A DNA stretch of 64,000 nucleotides from Entrophospora sp. SA101 (taxonomy: Eukaryota; Glomeromycota; Glomeromycetes; Entrophosporales; Entrophosporaceae): assembly GCA_958430865.1 (NCBI GenBank), contig CAUDNR010001269.1, positions 17,512-81,511 of the forward strand. The letters are read 5' to 3'. The position numbers and the translations under genes are program-made. Below are positions 1 through 10,725 of this stretch, one piece after another (the stretch's first letter is position 1; the number at the start of each line of letters is the position of its first letter). Below the pieces are notes generated by a model. The model saw nothing but the letters and a program-made list of their open reading frames with translations. It did not search any database and was not told where the DNA came from.

Positions 1-377
1 TGAATTCGTTAATTTCGGCAAATTTGAAACACATCTTGAATTATTAATATTATTAAATGATGATGACGATAATGATGATGATGATGCTGATAAAAATGAT
101 TATCACTAAATTTATGTTATACAATTTTGTTAAGGAAAGAAGGAAAGGCGTTTTTTCTAATCTGGTGCTTGTGTTGCTTTCTTATGAAGGAAAATTAGAA
201 TAGGCTTGTTATTTATTATTTCTTGACGGAAAGTATCAACTTCAGCAATTAAATCCTGTTTAAATGTTATACTAAGTTTCGTGAAACATAAAATAAAGTG
301 AGTTTTTAAAACAATTGTTTCAATTCTTTCAAAAATAAATTAATTATTTTGAATTCTGAATTTTAAAAAATTTAATA

Positions 378-1198
378 ATGTATAAATACATTGAAGTTCA
401 CATTGGTGAGAAAATTAAAGTAGTAAACATCATTTGATTAGTATTTTTAATTCGCTAATTATTAAAAAAATTTTGTTAAAAAATAGTTGAAGCAAAAGAC
501 GTTAAAGACACTGATACTATTGGTATGTGAAGTGAATATATTAATAAACAATGTATATTTGAATTATAATATTTTTTTTAATTAAAAATAATTTAATTGA
601 TATCTTTTTATATAAATAACTAATAGGCAAAGGTTTGTATGATAAAAATTTTTAAAAAAACTCTTCCACAGAAAACCATTATGTTAATTATTTTAATTTA
701 TTTAGGTGATCCATACATTCAATTTTGGTTTGATAGTTCTGCTACAAAATATAGAACTGATGCGAGGGCTGGAACAGCCACTCCTGTTTGGGATAAAAAA
801 TTCAAAATGTTAGTGTGTATATATATATATATATAATTCATGATAATAATTTGTTATTTCTAATATATTATTGTTATTTACATCCTCTTTTCCTCAAAAA
901 TTTAGCAAATATGAAAATCAAAAGGTTCTACATCTTCAACTTCTAGACGATGATGTCGGCAAAGATGACATTGTAAATATTGGCAATTTTTATATAATTG
1001 TTAATTTAAAATAAAAAATTTTGCTTAATCACACAATATTTAATAACATATTATTAGATTGGTGATGCGACATTAGAGCTTAGTGAGTTTGAACGTGCTG
1101 ATGATAAAAGATACGTTGATAAATGGTGTAGTGTACAGTCTAAGGATGATGCAAAATCTAATGGCGAGGTCCGTGTTATTTTAGAACTTATTGATTAG
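378..1198 (+). CDS. Small single C2-domain protein, copy 1 (six exons, 126 aa)
   Basis: A stand-alone C2 domain, a family that usually binds phospholipid membranes in a calcium-dependent way. Exons: 378-405, 487-522, 627-632, 706-808, 906-972, 1058-1198; they total 381 nt and close in frame at TAG. The product opens MYKYIEVHIVEAKDVKDTDT, then GKGDPYIQF, the usual first calcium-loop pattern (D19, D25). The second loop has D72-D74 and D78-D79. The rest matches C2 strand order (TPVWDKKF, VLHLQLLDDD, a late WCSV strand). There is no signal peptide or transmembrane segment, so the protein is probably cytosolic. Exon 3 is only 6 nt (GCAAAG, flanked by AG and GT) and supplies the G-K part of the loop. 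The ATG was chosen because it starts the first beta strand and splices in phase. Identical copies lie at 28396 and 53567. Family sure; partner and role unknown. Confidence 0.85.
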
Positions 1199-2013
1199 TT
1201 GAATGAGTGAAGTAATTATCTTTACATATTAAGTATTCCTCTTCTCTTCATATAAATATACATTTATGTAAATTATTAAATTATTATGCTTGTATCTTTC
1301 TTGCAAATTGGAATTTCTCATGTACAAAATATCAAATAAAAATTTTTTTTTTTAAAAATTTTATTAAGTTAAAGGTTCAATAAATTTGATAGTGTCTAAA
1401 CAATCAAAAAAGTTGCTACCTCCAATTCTGGTTCTTCCTCGACTGTTGAAATTAATATTGTTTATGATTAATTTTAGAATTTTATCCAACCAACACAACT
1501 AAATCAAATTGTCATGAATTATTGAAATCACCGCTACCGTCGAAATTTATAGCCTTAGAACTTACTTGTCGTGAAGCATCTTCAACTTCAAAGAATCTGC
1601 TTCTTCTTTTATGATTTTTTATATTTGGTTTGGCATGTTTTGAATTAATTCTTGTCTAATGATTTCCATCACCCCTTACATTAAGATATTTATTACTAGA
1701 GCGTAAAGCACTTTTCCAAAATTCCAAAAGTTGTTATTTATATCCAAACTTTTTTCAGTGTAAAAAAATTAATCATTATTAAAAAGTTTTTTTCGTTTTT
1801 GATTTATTTGTGAAAGGAACTTCAAATATATTAATAATATTTTTTCCGATTGTAATTATTATAAGTATTCTATATTCTTATTATCAGAAACATCAATATG
1901 GACTTTAGAATCTTCTAAAACATTATGATTTAAAACATCTGCCTTGTTCAATTGTTTCATCATCAAAGTTCACACAGTCCACGCAACTATTAATCAATTC
2001 GAAATTAGAGTTA
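1199..2013. other. Intergenic DNA, no gene seen
   Basis: AT-rich downstream flank of the C2 gene with stops in all frames and no recognisable coding or RNA gene. It is repeated unchanged in the other two A blocks. Confidence 0.6.
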
Positions 2014-2219
2014 CAGTCTACTCTCTCTATAACGACCCTCTCTATAACGACCACCAAGTAAAATTTCTCTATAACGAACTTCCCTTTTGTCCCCGTTTCA
2101 ATTTTTTATAATTAATTTCTCTCCCTATAACGACCATCTTAATAAACTCTCTCTATAACGACCAAAAGCAGAGAAATTAGATATAGGGACAGAAGGTTCG
2201 TTATAGAGAGAGTGAACTG
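2014..2219. mobile_element. MITE with pogo/Tigger-like ends, copy 1
   Basis: A 206-bp element with terminal inverted repeats. The left end reads cagtctactctctctataa; the right end, inverted, reads cagttcactctctctataa. Both are bordered by the dinucleotide TA (2012-2013 and 2220-2221), the expected target duplication. The interior repeats the motif tctctataacgacc several times. CAGT ends with a TA duplication are typical of pogo-type elements in the Tc1/mariner superfamily. It has no coding capacity, so it is non-autonomous. Confidence 0.8.
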
Positions 2220-3120
2220 TATATTTAATTTGATCGGACAAACGTCATGTGAAATAAATTTATTTAATATTTGTCATCAATAATTGATATTTTATAACCT
2301 TCTGAATACTTTTTTATGCATATCGTTATCTTCTTCCATGTTTTTATGGCAATAAAACTACTGGTTTTATTTATATAGATAGATGTTGATATCAATATTA
2401 ATTAATGCAGAAAGAAAGGGGGCGTAATGTAACATAACTGTATTGTATATTTTATATATATTAATTATATTAATATGTATAAGACTCCGAACGAATTGAG
2501 TCAAATTTTAAAGTGACTCAAACCAGAGTTTTAAATTGATGTTATACTTTAAAAGTAAAATGTACCCATAACTAGAATAAGATCATTTCAATGTACAGAA
2601 TAGGTACTAGTGCTGAATAGATGTGGAATGAATACATACTAATATGGAAAAATATACTTTCCAATACTAATATCCTAAAAATATGGAAGTATTTTTGGTC
2701 TGGGCAATAAAAAAGAACATCGTGATTTGAAAAAAGATTTAAAGAACAACATCTCGAAATCTTACTATGCAAAATGGGTATGGTCTTTTTATATTGTCCA
2801 GACCCTTCTGTAGGTGAAAGTCCATTTTTTTCTATATTAATATGTATATTCCGCATTGGTATGTATTCATTTAACATTTAACATTAAGTTAAGATTGGAT
2901 GGATATAAAAAATAAGGAAGTATCTTGCATAAAAACATCAACCGTTCTTATATATATGTATATTTTAACTTTAGTGGTTATTATATTGGTTGCAACATTA
3001 AAGATCGTTAAACTTTATACATTTAATAATATTATTTCAATTCAATCATTAACACCAAAGGAACAAAATTAATTATTTCGCAATAAAAGCTATTTATTTG
3101 TTTATTTTATTAATTTATGC
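2220..3120. other. Intergenic DNA, no credible gene
   Basis: AT-rich. A 101-codon minus-strand open frame at 2572-2877 has no recognisable domain and lies over an imperfect inverted repeat (parts of 2610-2665 against 2835-2870 around atactaatatgga and tatgtattcatt). It looks like chance or transposon-derived sequence. Confidence 0.5.
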
Positions 3121-3400
3121 ATGCTAATTATTAATTATTCAAGTTATTTGTTTTATTTTCTTTTATTCAAATTATTTGCTTTATTCAAATTACTATTCAT
3201 TTTATCATTTTGTTCATTTTGTTCGTTTTATTCACTTTGTTTGTTTCATTTGTTTTATTCCATTCATTTTTATTCGATTTATTCATTACTCAAATTGAAT
3301 CACTCAAATTATTCAAATTATTTTTCATTCAAACTATTTGTTTTATTCAAGTAAACCTTATTCGAATAGAAACCCTAAAGATTATGATATTATTTTAGTA
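3121..3400. repeat. Low-complexity ttattcaaattattt / ttgttcattttgttc tract
   Basis: Imperfect tandem repetition of short T-rich units such as attcaaattatttg and tttgttcattttg. The two overlapping open frames here are low-complexity Phe/Leu/Ser strings and are not genes. The tract begins where block A' diverges from A and A'' (position 3140). Confidence 0.65.
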
Positions 3401-4039
3401 CAAAGAGCTTTAGAAATATTTAACCAATAACTTAATTACAATTCTATAATTAGTCATATGTCTTTAATAAAACAAACACGACTTAGCTATTTAATCATTT
3501 CCTTGTATGTGAATGCCTCCATCCATCAAATATCCATGATGGTCATGAATATGTTTGCTGTTATAATTGACACAACAAGCAATTGCATCACCCAGGTAGT
3601 AATGATACCAAGGCCATGCATGAATGAAATTTTTAATAATGTGTGTCTACCCAGATCTCCGGGGTTCACAATAATAGATAATAAATCTGATGTTGATTAC
3701 AGGCGCTAGATTTAATACAATTTTCCTGTCACAAACACGAAATAAGGCATTTTCATGCCTCCTCATAACTGTGGATTTTCTTCCACAGGTGAGGTAACTC
3801 AAACATGTTGGAGGCTTTAGACAAAACTTCCCCTTATCTCCCCCTCAGACCAGGCTGGCTGTTGTCATATGGGCATTGATCACTGATGAGGATTGGCATT
3901 TCTGTGAAGATTTCTTTGTGTTATATACCTCTAGAATAAAGTCAGTGTCTGCAACTGATTGATGCTTTGGATTTTCCTATGTTCAGAGTTTTGATCCTGG
4001 GTTGTTGTCTTGTTGGTGGCATGCCTACTCACCCCCATT
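3401..4039. other. Non-coding, locally GC-richer repeat flank
   Basis: No gene recognised. From about 3590 the base composition is richer in G and C than its surroundings, up to the adjoining dispersed repeat, so this is probably the outer part of the same element. The motif gtgtctgcaactgatt (about 3943) recurs near 10635. Confidence 0.4.
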
Positions 4040-4400
4040 TTTAAATAACAAATTCAGTTAGTTAAATAAAAATCAAAGAGAAACAGAGAATTTGGGAAAA
4101 TAACTAATTTATAATATACCAAACAAAATCTGAACCATTTTATAATTTCAGGGCCACCAACCCTGCTCTGAATTGCAACCTCCCGTGCTTGAAACGAATT
4201 GCAGATTATCTTAATATTTCTCCAGGGTTGCGACTTGTCACAGAGCCATCTTTGCCCTAGGAGTAGGATTGTTGCAGGTGGCTTTTTGTCTAATGTGCTA
4301 GCAGCCTTCTCTGGTCTGGGGAGATTAGTGAAAAGTGTCATTGATGATTGATGTAGTCTCGGCAAACTCCAGTTCCACACGCCTTCTGCCCTATAGAAAA
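4040..4400 (-). repeat. Dispersed repeat family R3, copy a (carries peptide remnant)
   Basis: This segment recurs, diverged, at 61430-62160 in the same orientation and at 8345-9065 and 9165-9291 inverted. Read on the minus strand it encodes a peptide conserved between copies (FTNLPRPE, then AxTLDKKxPATI, then IQSRVGGPEI), open here as a 117-codon frame at 4054-4407. Conservation of the peptide across diverged copies suggests a former coding element such as a retroposed gene or transposon fragment. No family is recognised. Confidence 0.6.
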
Positions 4401-4439
4401 TAAACATATGGAATGTATAAGAATTTCCTTATATTTGAT

Positions 4440-4788
4440 ACAGAATAAATTTTTAGATACGGAATGGACGTATTTAATCTACGTTTTGAAATTTATCAAT
4501 GTAATGCAATTTATGGATGTATACGGAAAATGTACGGAATTAAGAAAATTATAATAATAATAATAATACTGAAAAGGTATGTTTTGATTCCGCATATAAG
4601 GTACGGAATTTGTAACATGCTTTTTGATTCCGTATATAAGTACGGAATTTATAACATACTAATACTGAAAAGGTACGTTTTTGATTCCGCGTATAAGGTA
4701 CGGAATAGGGTACGGAATTTGCAACATACTGAAAAGGTATGTTTTGATCCTGCATATAAGGTATGGAATAGGTACATATTAGTACTCC
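4440..4788. repeat. Satellite I array (ttttgattccgcatataagg unit), B block
   Basis: Short tandem units built on gaaaaggtatgttttgattccgn-atataaggtacggaatttgcaacatact, about 50-60 bp each and several copies with indels. Open frames across it are artefacts of repetition. It corresponds to 57640-58047 and, inverted, to 36531-36735. A lone unit is also at about 14740-14865 in block D. Confidence 0.75.
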
Positions 4789-5475
4789 CGCCTATATTAT
4801 TGAATGATTGATAAAACATTCGTTTTGCAAACTTCATAGATCTTGACTAACACTTACTTCGCCTATATAATTATTGAATAATTGATAAATATTCGTTTTG
4901 CAAGTTTCATAGATCTTGACTAATACTTGCTTCGCCTATATAATATTAAATAATTGACAATAATAAAATGTTGATTAAATATATTTATAAACAGCTTTGT
5001 AGATCTCAACTTTAATACTTGCTTCAATCAAACCCACCTATATATTATTGAATAATTGATAACATTCGTTTTGCAAGTTTCGTAGATCTCGACTACTTTA
5101 ATACTTACTTTGATCAAACCCGCCTATATAATTATTGAATAATTGATAAACATTCGTTTTGCAAACTTCATAGATCTTGACTTTGACACTTGCTTCGATC
5201 AAACCCGCCTATATAATTATTTGAATAATTGATAATAATAAAACGTTGATAAATATATTAACTACTTTAATACTTACTCGCCTATATAATTATTGAATAA
5301 TTGATAAACATTCGTTTTGCAAACTTCATAGATCAAACCTGCCTATATAATTATTTGAATAATTGATAATAATAAAACGTTGATAAATATATTAACTACT
5401 TTAATACTTACTTCGATCAAACCCGTCTATATAATTATTGAATAATTGATAATAATAAAACGTTAAATATATTTT
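4789..5475. repeat. Satellite II array (cctatataattattgaataa unit), B block
   Basis: Around eight monomers of roughly 75-95 bp with the order cctatataattattgaata, attgataaacattcgttttg, caaacttcatagatcttgac, then acttacttcgatcaaaccc. Monomers vary in length, some carrying an extra aataataaaacgttgataaa segment. The core attattgaataat is a near palindrome. The array is shorter in B'' (58048-58428) and inverted in E (35960-36530). Confidence 0.8.
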
Positions 5476-5520
5476 GCAAGTTTTATCAATTATTCAATAG
5501 TTTGTGTAGGAGTAATTCAT
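5476..5520. repeat. Inverted fragment of satellite 2 monomer
   Basis: The sequence ttatcaattattcaatagtt followed by tgtgtaggagta is the reverse complement of the satellite 2 monomer found at 37340-38454. It marks the point where homology between B and B'' ends. Confidence 0.55.
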
Positions 5521-5639
5521 ATTTGCAGAATTTTCAATCATATTTGCAAATCTCATTGTACAAAAGTACTTGAAATTTTTTTTTTTAAAAACATTAATAA
5601 CAATTTTTCTTTTAAAAACATTTATTAATAACAATTTTT
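5521..5639. other. AT-rich spacer
   Basis: Poly-T/poly-A rich sequence with no gene seen. Confidence 0.4.
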
Positions 5640-6035
5640 TTCTTTTATATATTTATTATGTAGTATGGTTAGAATTCGATTAGAGCTTCCTAAGAATCAG
5701 AAAAAGCAGAAACAGCTATTTTAACTTTCCTCGAAATAGACATTTATTATTATTATAAATAACATTAACATTTTTTTTACTCGAAGTTCCTTTTATATAC
5801 TTAATATGTATTATGGCTTAGATATTCAATAAGAGCTTTCTAGGAATCAGCAAAAGCGGAACAGCTGTTTAACTTTCTTCGAAATAGACATTTATTATTA
5901 TTATACATAACATTGATAGCATTTTTTTACTCGAAATTTCTTTCATATGTACTGTAGTATCGTTTAGATAAATCTGATTAACTTTCTAGGAATCACCAAA
6001 AGCGGAAAACAGCTATTTTAACTTTCCTCGAAGTA
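5640..6035. repeat. Three-copy tandem repeat, about 140-150 bp unit
   Basis: Three diverged units each contain ctaggaatcagcaaaagcgg, acagctattttaactttcct and cgaaatagacatttattatt (starts near 5689, 5839 and 5977). No coding potential seen. Confidence 0.7.
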
Positions 6036-6750
6036 GACAAAGAAATGTATGGTAGTAGTATAAATTATAATAGTACAACATGATGTTATTTATTTAACAT
6101 ACTTTCTTCTTATTTATTATCCTAATTGTATAATGTGTTTCTAATAGAAAGATTTATCTTCAATTGAAAAAATCCACTTGTAGATTGATGGCTTATTACA
6201 TTACACACTGTATTAAGGATGATAACTTGGAGTTGGTGAATAAATATGTGGCGAAGATTGTATTTTTATTTATACATTTACTGCATACTGCTGATCTTAT
6301 ATTCTTAGATTATTTAACCGTTTTACATAACATTGTTTTTTTTTATATGCTATCTTATATTTTTAGATGATACATCAAGTTTCAACTAAGGAGTTAGCAG
6401 ATAAATACGAGGCGAAGATTACAATCTTATTAATTGTTTTACATGTTCATACTATACTGAAGTCAAAACGGTTAAATTATGTCATGTCACATGAGAACCA
6501 ATGATCTAACTTAATGAAACATGGCTTATTAGAATAGTATTGTAAAGGTAATATAATGGTGTTTTAATGTTCATAATGATATACAGCAAACAAAAATATC
6601 TCATTAACTAGTGATTCGAATTTTATGAATTAGACATCTATTGAGAGAATTCGAATGGTAGTTGTTTTTATTCAAAACAGCCAGATATTGGTAATTTCAG
6701 TTAATTTGATACGTTTTTTCTCATGATATGTATTACTTTATTAATAGCAA
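6036..6750. other. Intergenic DNA with a weak internal duplication
   Basis: The segment around 6230-6330 (gtgaataaatatgtggcgaa) is echoed at 6395-6470 (gcagataaatacgaggcgaa), suggesting an old local duplication. A 68-codon plus frame at 6164-6370 overlaps it but shows no domain. No gene is supported. Confidence 0.4.
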
Positions 6751-7035
6751 TAAAAAATTATAATTCATACGGAATTTCCGTATCTATAGATCAAATACAT
6801 GTAATTTCATATTAATATGGAAAATTGCGAATTTCCGTATATTTTACAATTTTTTCCAGAATAATTCCTATCTTTTATAATAATCATTTTCCATAGCAAT
6901 AAAAATTGTAATTCATACGGAATTTCCGTATATAAATTTCTATAGATCAAATATACGTAATTTCAGTTAATTTGATACGTTTTTTAAATAAAACCTCATG
7001 CACGGAAAATTGCGAATTTCCGTATATTATTATGT
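6751..7035. repeat. Direct repeat of about 150 bp with tacggaatttccgta palindromes
   Basis: Two tandem, diverged copies (about 6755-6850 and 6905-7030), each starting with aattcatacggaatttccgt and ending with aaaattgcgaatttccgtat. The palindromic core resembles that of satellite I. Confidence 0.6.
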
Positions 7036-7042
7036 TATTATA

Positions 7043-7180
7043 CAAGTATAACGGGATAAATAGTGAGTGTCATTATAACGGGTGCGCGTAAATTTGTATT
7101 TATAAATTTGGTTTTTAAAAAAATGTCATTATAACAAGATTGTCATTATAACGAATGTCATTTATAACGGGAGTGACTTG
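7043..7180. mobile_element. Short TA-flanked MITE with ataacg repeats
   Basis: About 138 bp bounded by caagt and acttg and flanked by TA on both sides. The interior repeats gtcattataacg several times. The ataacg motif is shared with the pogo-like MITE at 2014-2219, but the terminal repeats are shorter, so assignment is tentative. Confidence 0.5.
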
Positions 7181-7455
7181 TATAATTAAATCATGATAAA
7201 TGTAATGGATGATTTATGGAAATTAATAGGAATAATCTAAACATTATAGCCAAACAATTTATTTATTTATTTTACTATTTAAGTTTAGAAACATTTGGAT
7301 AGATGAGATTATCTTATTTTTTTTAATCATTATAAATAGAATATTATTTAAGAAATAAAAAGGATAACATTTTTGTTCGTAAGAAAGTGTTTAATTTGTT
7401 TTTGAAGTGTTATGGATATTTGAAAGTGTTGCTAATAATAATAATGAATTAAATA
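7181..7455. other. Intergenic DNA, nothing seen
   Basis: AT-rich sequence without recognisable coding or repeat structure. Confidence 0.4.
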
Positions 7456-7587
7456 AAAAACATAAAAAACACAATACTTGTAGATGAAGACTTGGAATTT
7501 GTTGACACCTTTAACATTATACATCCTGCCGATGATGTTGAGGCAAAGTGGAAATTACAAGATCTATTTAAAGATTCTCTTGGGTAA
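7456..7587 (+). pseudogene. Short coding remnant (DEDLEFVDTF ... KLQDLFKDSLG)
   Basis: A run of about 40 codons ending in TAA reads ILVDEDLEFVDTF, then IIHPADDVEAKWKLQDLF. Its balanced acidic and hydrophobic composition differs from the Phe/Ile/Asn strings of surrounding non-coding frames, so it looks like a real exon or gene fragment. No start codon or partner exon is obvious nearby. Family not recognised. Confidence 0.4.
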
Positions 7588-8160
7588 CTGCATATTTAAT
7601 TTTGCTAATAAATGAATAAAAGAGAAAATTTGGTTTTAAATGTATTATGAGATAAATTAAAAGATTATTTTATTTTAGTTATTTGATAAAATTCATTATA
7701 AATTAAGTTTAATATGTTATGACATTATGGGCTAATTGGACTTATAATGTCCAATTAGTTTTCTTTTAGCCCTTTTGTCCTTACGGTCAATTAGCTTGTG
7801 CCCAAAAGCCAGTTGACTGGCAACACCACCTTTAATCAAGACAATAAATAGTAATAGTAAGGTTATAAATAATTTTATTTGAAGAATTATTAGTGTAAAT
7901 CATAATTTAATATTATTATTAAGTGAATTTTAGAAATCTATTCTTGATTCATTGTAGTTTTTTGTGATCATCTGATTGTTTTAATATTAAAAAATTCTTG
8001 TTTCAATGGGATTTTTGTGATATTAATATTATTACTATTTTTAAAACTAATGTCCGTTTTTTTACCTCTTGTTAAATTACTTTATAATTATGAACAACTG
8101 AAAAAGTGGGTGAAAAATATGAAAAAAGTAGTAATATAGTGATACTACTACAGTGCAGAA
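7588..8160. other. Intergenic DNA containing a perfect small palindrome
   Basis: No gene. ctaattggac (7732-7741) and gtccaattag (7749-7758) form a perfect 10-bp stem with a 7-base loop, within a segment where gcccaaaagcc and gggctaattgg add further inverted symmetry. Probably a degenerate MITE. Confidence 0.45.
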
Positions 8161-8338
8161 TAGTGTTGGTCGCCAAAACTATTTTGAAGAGGTGAAAGTC
8201 AAAACTAAAATTAAAAGTTATATGTCAAAACTAAATCAAAAGTCAATAGTCAAAAATCAAAACTAGTTTCGACTTATGGCGAAACCTTTTGACTTTCGCA
8301 CGGTTGCGAAACTCTCGAGTTTTGGAAACCAACACTAG
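8161..8338. mobile_element. MITE-like element with tagtgttggt ... accaacacta ends
   Basis: About 178 bp with terminal inverted repeats: tagtgttggtcgccaaaact at the left and agttttggaaaccaacacta at the right. The interior is a run of gtcaaaactaaa-type repeats. No clear target-site duplication can be read, so the superfamily is left open. Confidence 0.65.
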
Positions 8339-8344
8339 TTAATA

Positions 8345-9065
8345 CCTAACCAGAGGTACTTATTTTTATTTGTATTGATATTTTTTATTTTATATAAATA
8401 TTTTAATTGGAAATCAAAACGCAGAGCAGATCTTGCTGGGTAAATAATTACAAGATTTTCATTGATAATATTTTGCTTTTTGTAATCCATAATATTAATA
8501 ATAATAATATTATTATATTATTATAATTACAAGATGCCAAGACAACACACCATTGAATATGAAACATTTTGATATGCAACGTTTGATTATTGGAAATTTA
8601 CAGGCGTTGAAGCACACATGCTGCCTTGAACACTTTACAGTCATTCTCTCATCTTCCTCATGTACACAAGGCTAATCTGACCAAGATGCCCCTGATGATA
8701 CAATGATGCAACAGAATTCCAGGGGGGGGTAACGTGGCCCTGGAGTTTACCGAGACTGCACCACCGTCAATGACACCTTTCACTAATCTTCCCAGACCAG
8801 AGATGGCTGCTGCCATGCTAGCCAAAAAGTTGCCTGCAACAATCCCACCTCTAGGGTAAGGATGGCTCTGTGACCATGTTGCAACTCTGGAGGAATATCA
8901 AGAGAATCTGCAACTCGTTCAAGCACAGGAGGTCACAATTCAGAGCAGGGTTGGCGGCCCTGAAATTGCATTTGGGCTCTGATGTTAAGAGGAAAGTTGT
9001 AAAATAGTGTTTGTTTTGTATAATCACTTTCATAAATGCTCTGTTTCTCTGATGCTAACCAATTT
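8345..9065 (+). repeat. Dispersed repeat family R3, copy b (inverted relative to copies a and d)
   Basis: Nearly the whole segment matches the reverse complement of 61430-62160, from the gaggtacttatttttattt end to the tctgtttctctgatgctaac end. On the plus strand the conserved peptide reads LEFTETAPPSMTPFTNLPRP, later LQLVQAQEVTIQSRVGGPEI. It has at least one in-frame stop (after IPPLG), so this copy is not an intact gene. Family unknown. Confidence 0.65.
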
Positions 9066-9164
9066 ATAATTTTGGGTAAGGATTGAAATGGGTTTTTGCC
9101 CAATCAGTTCCCCTGTTATATAGTTTAAAAATATCGCATGATTATATACATCCTTGTCAGCAAT

Positions 9165-9291
9165 ATGGCCAACAAGGAAAAAGTTATAAAATGGTTTGGA
9201 TTTTGTTTGGTATGTTTTGTTATAAATTAATCATTTTCCCAAATTTTCTGCTTCTCTTTAATTTTTATCTGACCAACTGAATTTGTTATTT
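9165..9291. repeat. Partial R3 repeat, copy c, cut by assembly gap
   Basis: The reverse complement of 4040-4145 is recognisable here (ataaaatggtttggattttg through gaccaactgaatttgttatt). It stops at the N run, so the true end is unknown. Confidence 0.55.
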
Positions 9292-9301
9292 NNNNNNNNN
9301 N
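9292..9301. other. Assembly gap (10 Ns)
   Basis: Ten consecutive Ns. A fixed length of ten is usually a scaffold-join placeholder, so real distance and continuity across it are unknown. Confidence 0.95.
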
Positions 9302-9883
9302 TAATAATTTATTAATAATAATTTATTGTATAACATTCATTGTATTAATGGGTTTATTATTATGCATGCGACCATCAAGGTAATAATAATATATTACTAA
9401 TAATTCTTATTGTATCAACGGGATTTACTGGTTTATTGTTACGCATAGTAAGTAATAATATAATAATTCTTATTAAATATATAACATTGTATTAATATTT
9501 CTCTTCTTCCAAAATGAGATTTGCTATCACTATTATTGTTATGCACATGACCATCAAAGCATAACGCAGTAAGTAATAATATAATTTTTATTATATATAT
9601 ATATAACATTGTGATTAATATTTCTTTCTTCCAAAATGGTTCATAGTTAAACAATGGGTTATTTTTACACAACAATTAAAGAAAAAAATTAGTTATCATC
9701 ATTATTATTGCTATTTATAAAATTTATTTGTATTTAAATAAATAAATAAAATTATTTAAAACAATATATTTTCTAGTAATTTTAAGAATAAATCAATTAT
9801 AAATCAAGTATAGTTCAGGTTTAATTTAAGTATAATTTAAGTATGGTTCAAGTATGATAAGTAGAAAATAAGTAGAAAATCAT
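9302..9883. repeat. 582-bp direct repeat, left copy
   Basis: It starts at the first base after the gap and matches 12135-12716 at a constant offset of 2833, with only a couple of substitutions noticed (for example cgcatagtaag against cgcatggtaag). Internally it is made of diverged subunits containing ttccaaaatg, gaccatcaa and gtaagtaataat. No coding capacity. It may be a long terminal repeat or a contig-end duplication. Confidence 0.75.
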
Positions 9884-10072
9884 TTTGTATATTAATATCT
9901 ATCATATTCATTCATCATTTTCCATTTATTTGTTATTTACATAACAATAATAATAAGAATAATAATATTTAATTTAATTTATTTGAATATTAATAAGTCA
10001 TGTTATTTGTATTAATCATTCCTTTTAAGGAAAGATTAACTCGGGATTTCCTCATATAGGTATAAATCACAT

Positions 10073-10164
10073 GGGGAATGGTTAGAACTCGGTTCTGGAA
10101 CCGGTTCATGGGTCGGTTCAGAACTGCTCAGAACCGGTTCCCTAGTGGAACCGCCTCATCCCTA
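10073..10164. mobile_element. Small GGTTC-rich inverted-repeat element (hAT-like ends)
   Basis: It begins ggggaatggttagaactc and ends gtggaaccgcctcatcccta, giving imperfect inverted ends of the GGGATGaG..GGTTC type, with repeated ggaaccggttc and gaactgctcagaacc inside. Much richer in G and C than its surroundings. hAT assignment is a guess from the ends. Confidence 0.45.
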
Positions 10165-10624
10165 GACCTGTGACTGTCAGTGAAGGAAAGGATCTACATA
10201 GTAAAATTCCGGGATAAGCATCATAGTAAAATCAATTAGTGTCCATAATCTGGAACCACTGCAGAAATAGCATAATATTTTACATGTAGATTTGTACTTT
10301 AAAATTTACTAAATAAAACTCTGAATATCTGGTTATCTTTTTAATTTAAATTTATAAAAATAGCTCCAAAATTTATAAAGTTACATAATTCAGAATTGTT
10401 TTTCTAAAATCAAAACAAATATTATTGGCCAAAACATACAGATCTTTCATTGAAAAATGATTTATATGAAGAAAAACTTGCCAAGAGCTTTATTAAATTT
10501 CCAAAACCATGTATTACACGCATTTTTAACTGCTTTATAAGCCTACCAAAAAAATAGTCAATAATTTCAAATTATAATCATAAAAATGGATGTCCAGATT
10601 TAACATTTAAATCTAACCATGACT

Positions 10625-10725
10625 CTAAAATTGGTGTCTGCAACTGATTTGAAATTCTGCAATTAGTTGTGACCTAGGTTGAAACATCCCAAATTGCAAT
10701 TTCTTAGACCAGACACCAACTTTAC
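10625..10725. mobile_element. Small foldback element (ttggtgtctg ... cagacaccaa)
   Basis: ttggtgtctgcaactgattt near 10632 and tagaccagacaccaacttt near 10706 form inverted ends about 90 bp apart. The inner sequences aattctgcaattag and aattgcaatttc are also partly complementary. Non-coding. Confidence 0.45.

Noticed and set aside
2572..2877. 101-codon minus-strand open frame
   Set aside because: No domain, hydrophobic low-complexity composition, and it overlies an imperfect inverted repeat.
4464..4811. Open frames over satellite I on both strands
   Set aside because: They are periodic translations of the tandem unit, and the homologous array at 57653 gives a different frame length.
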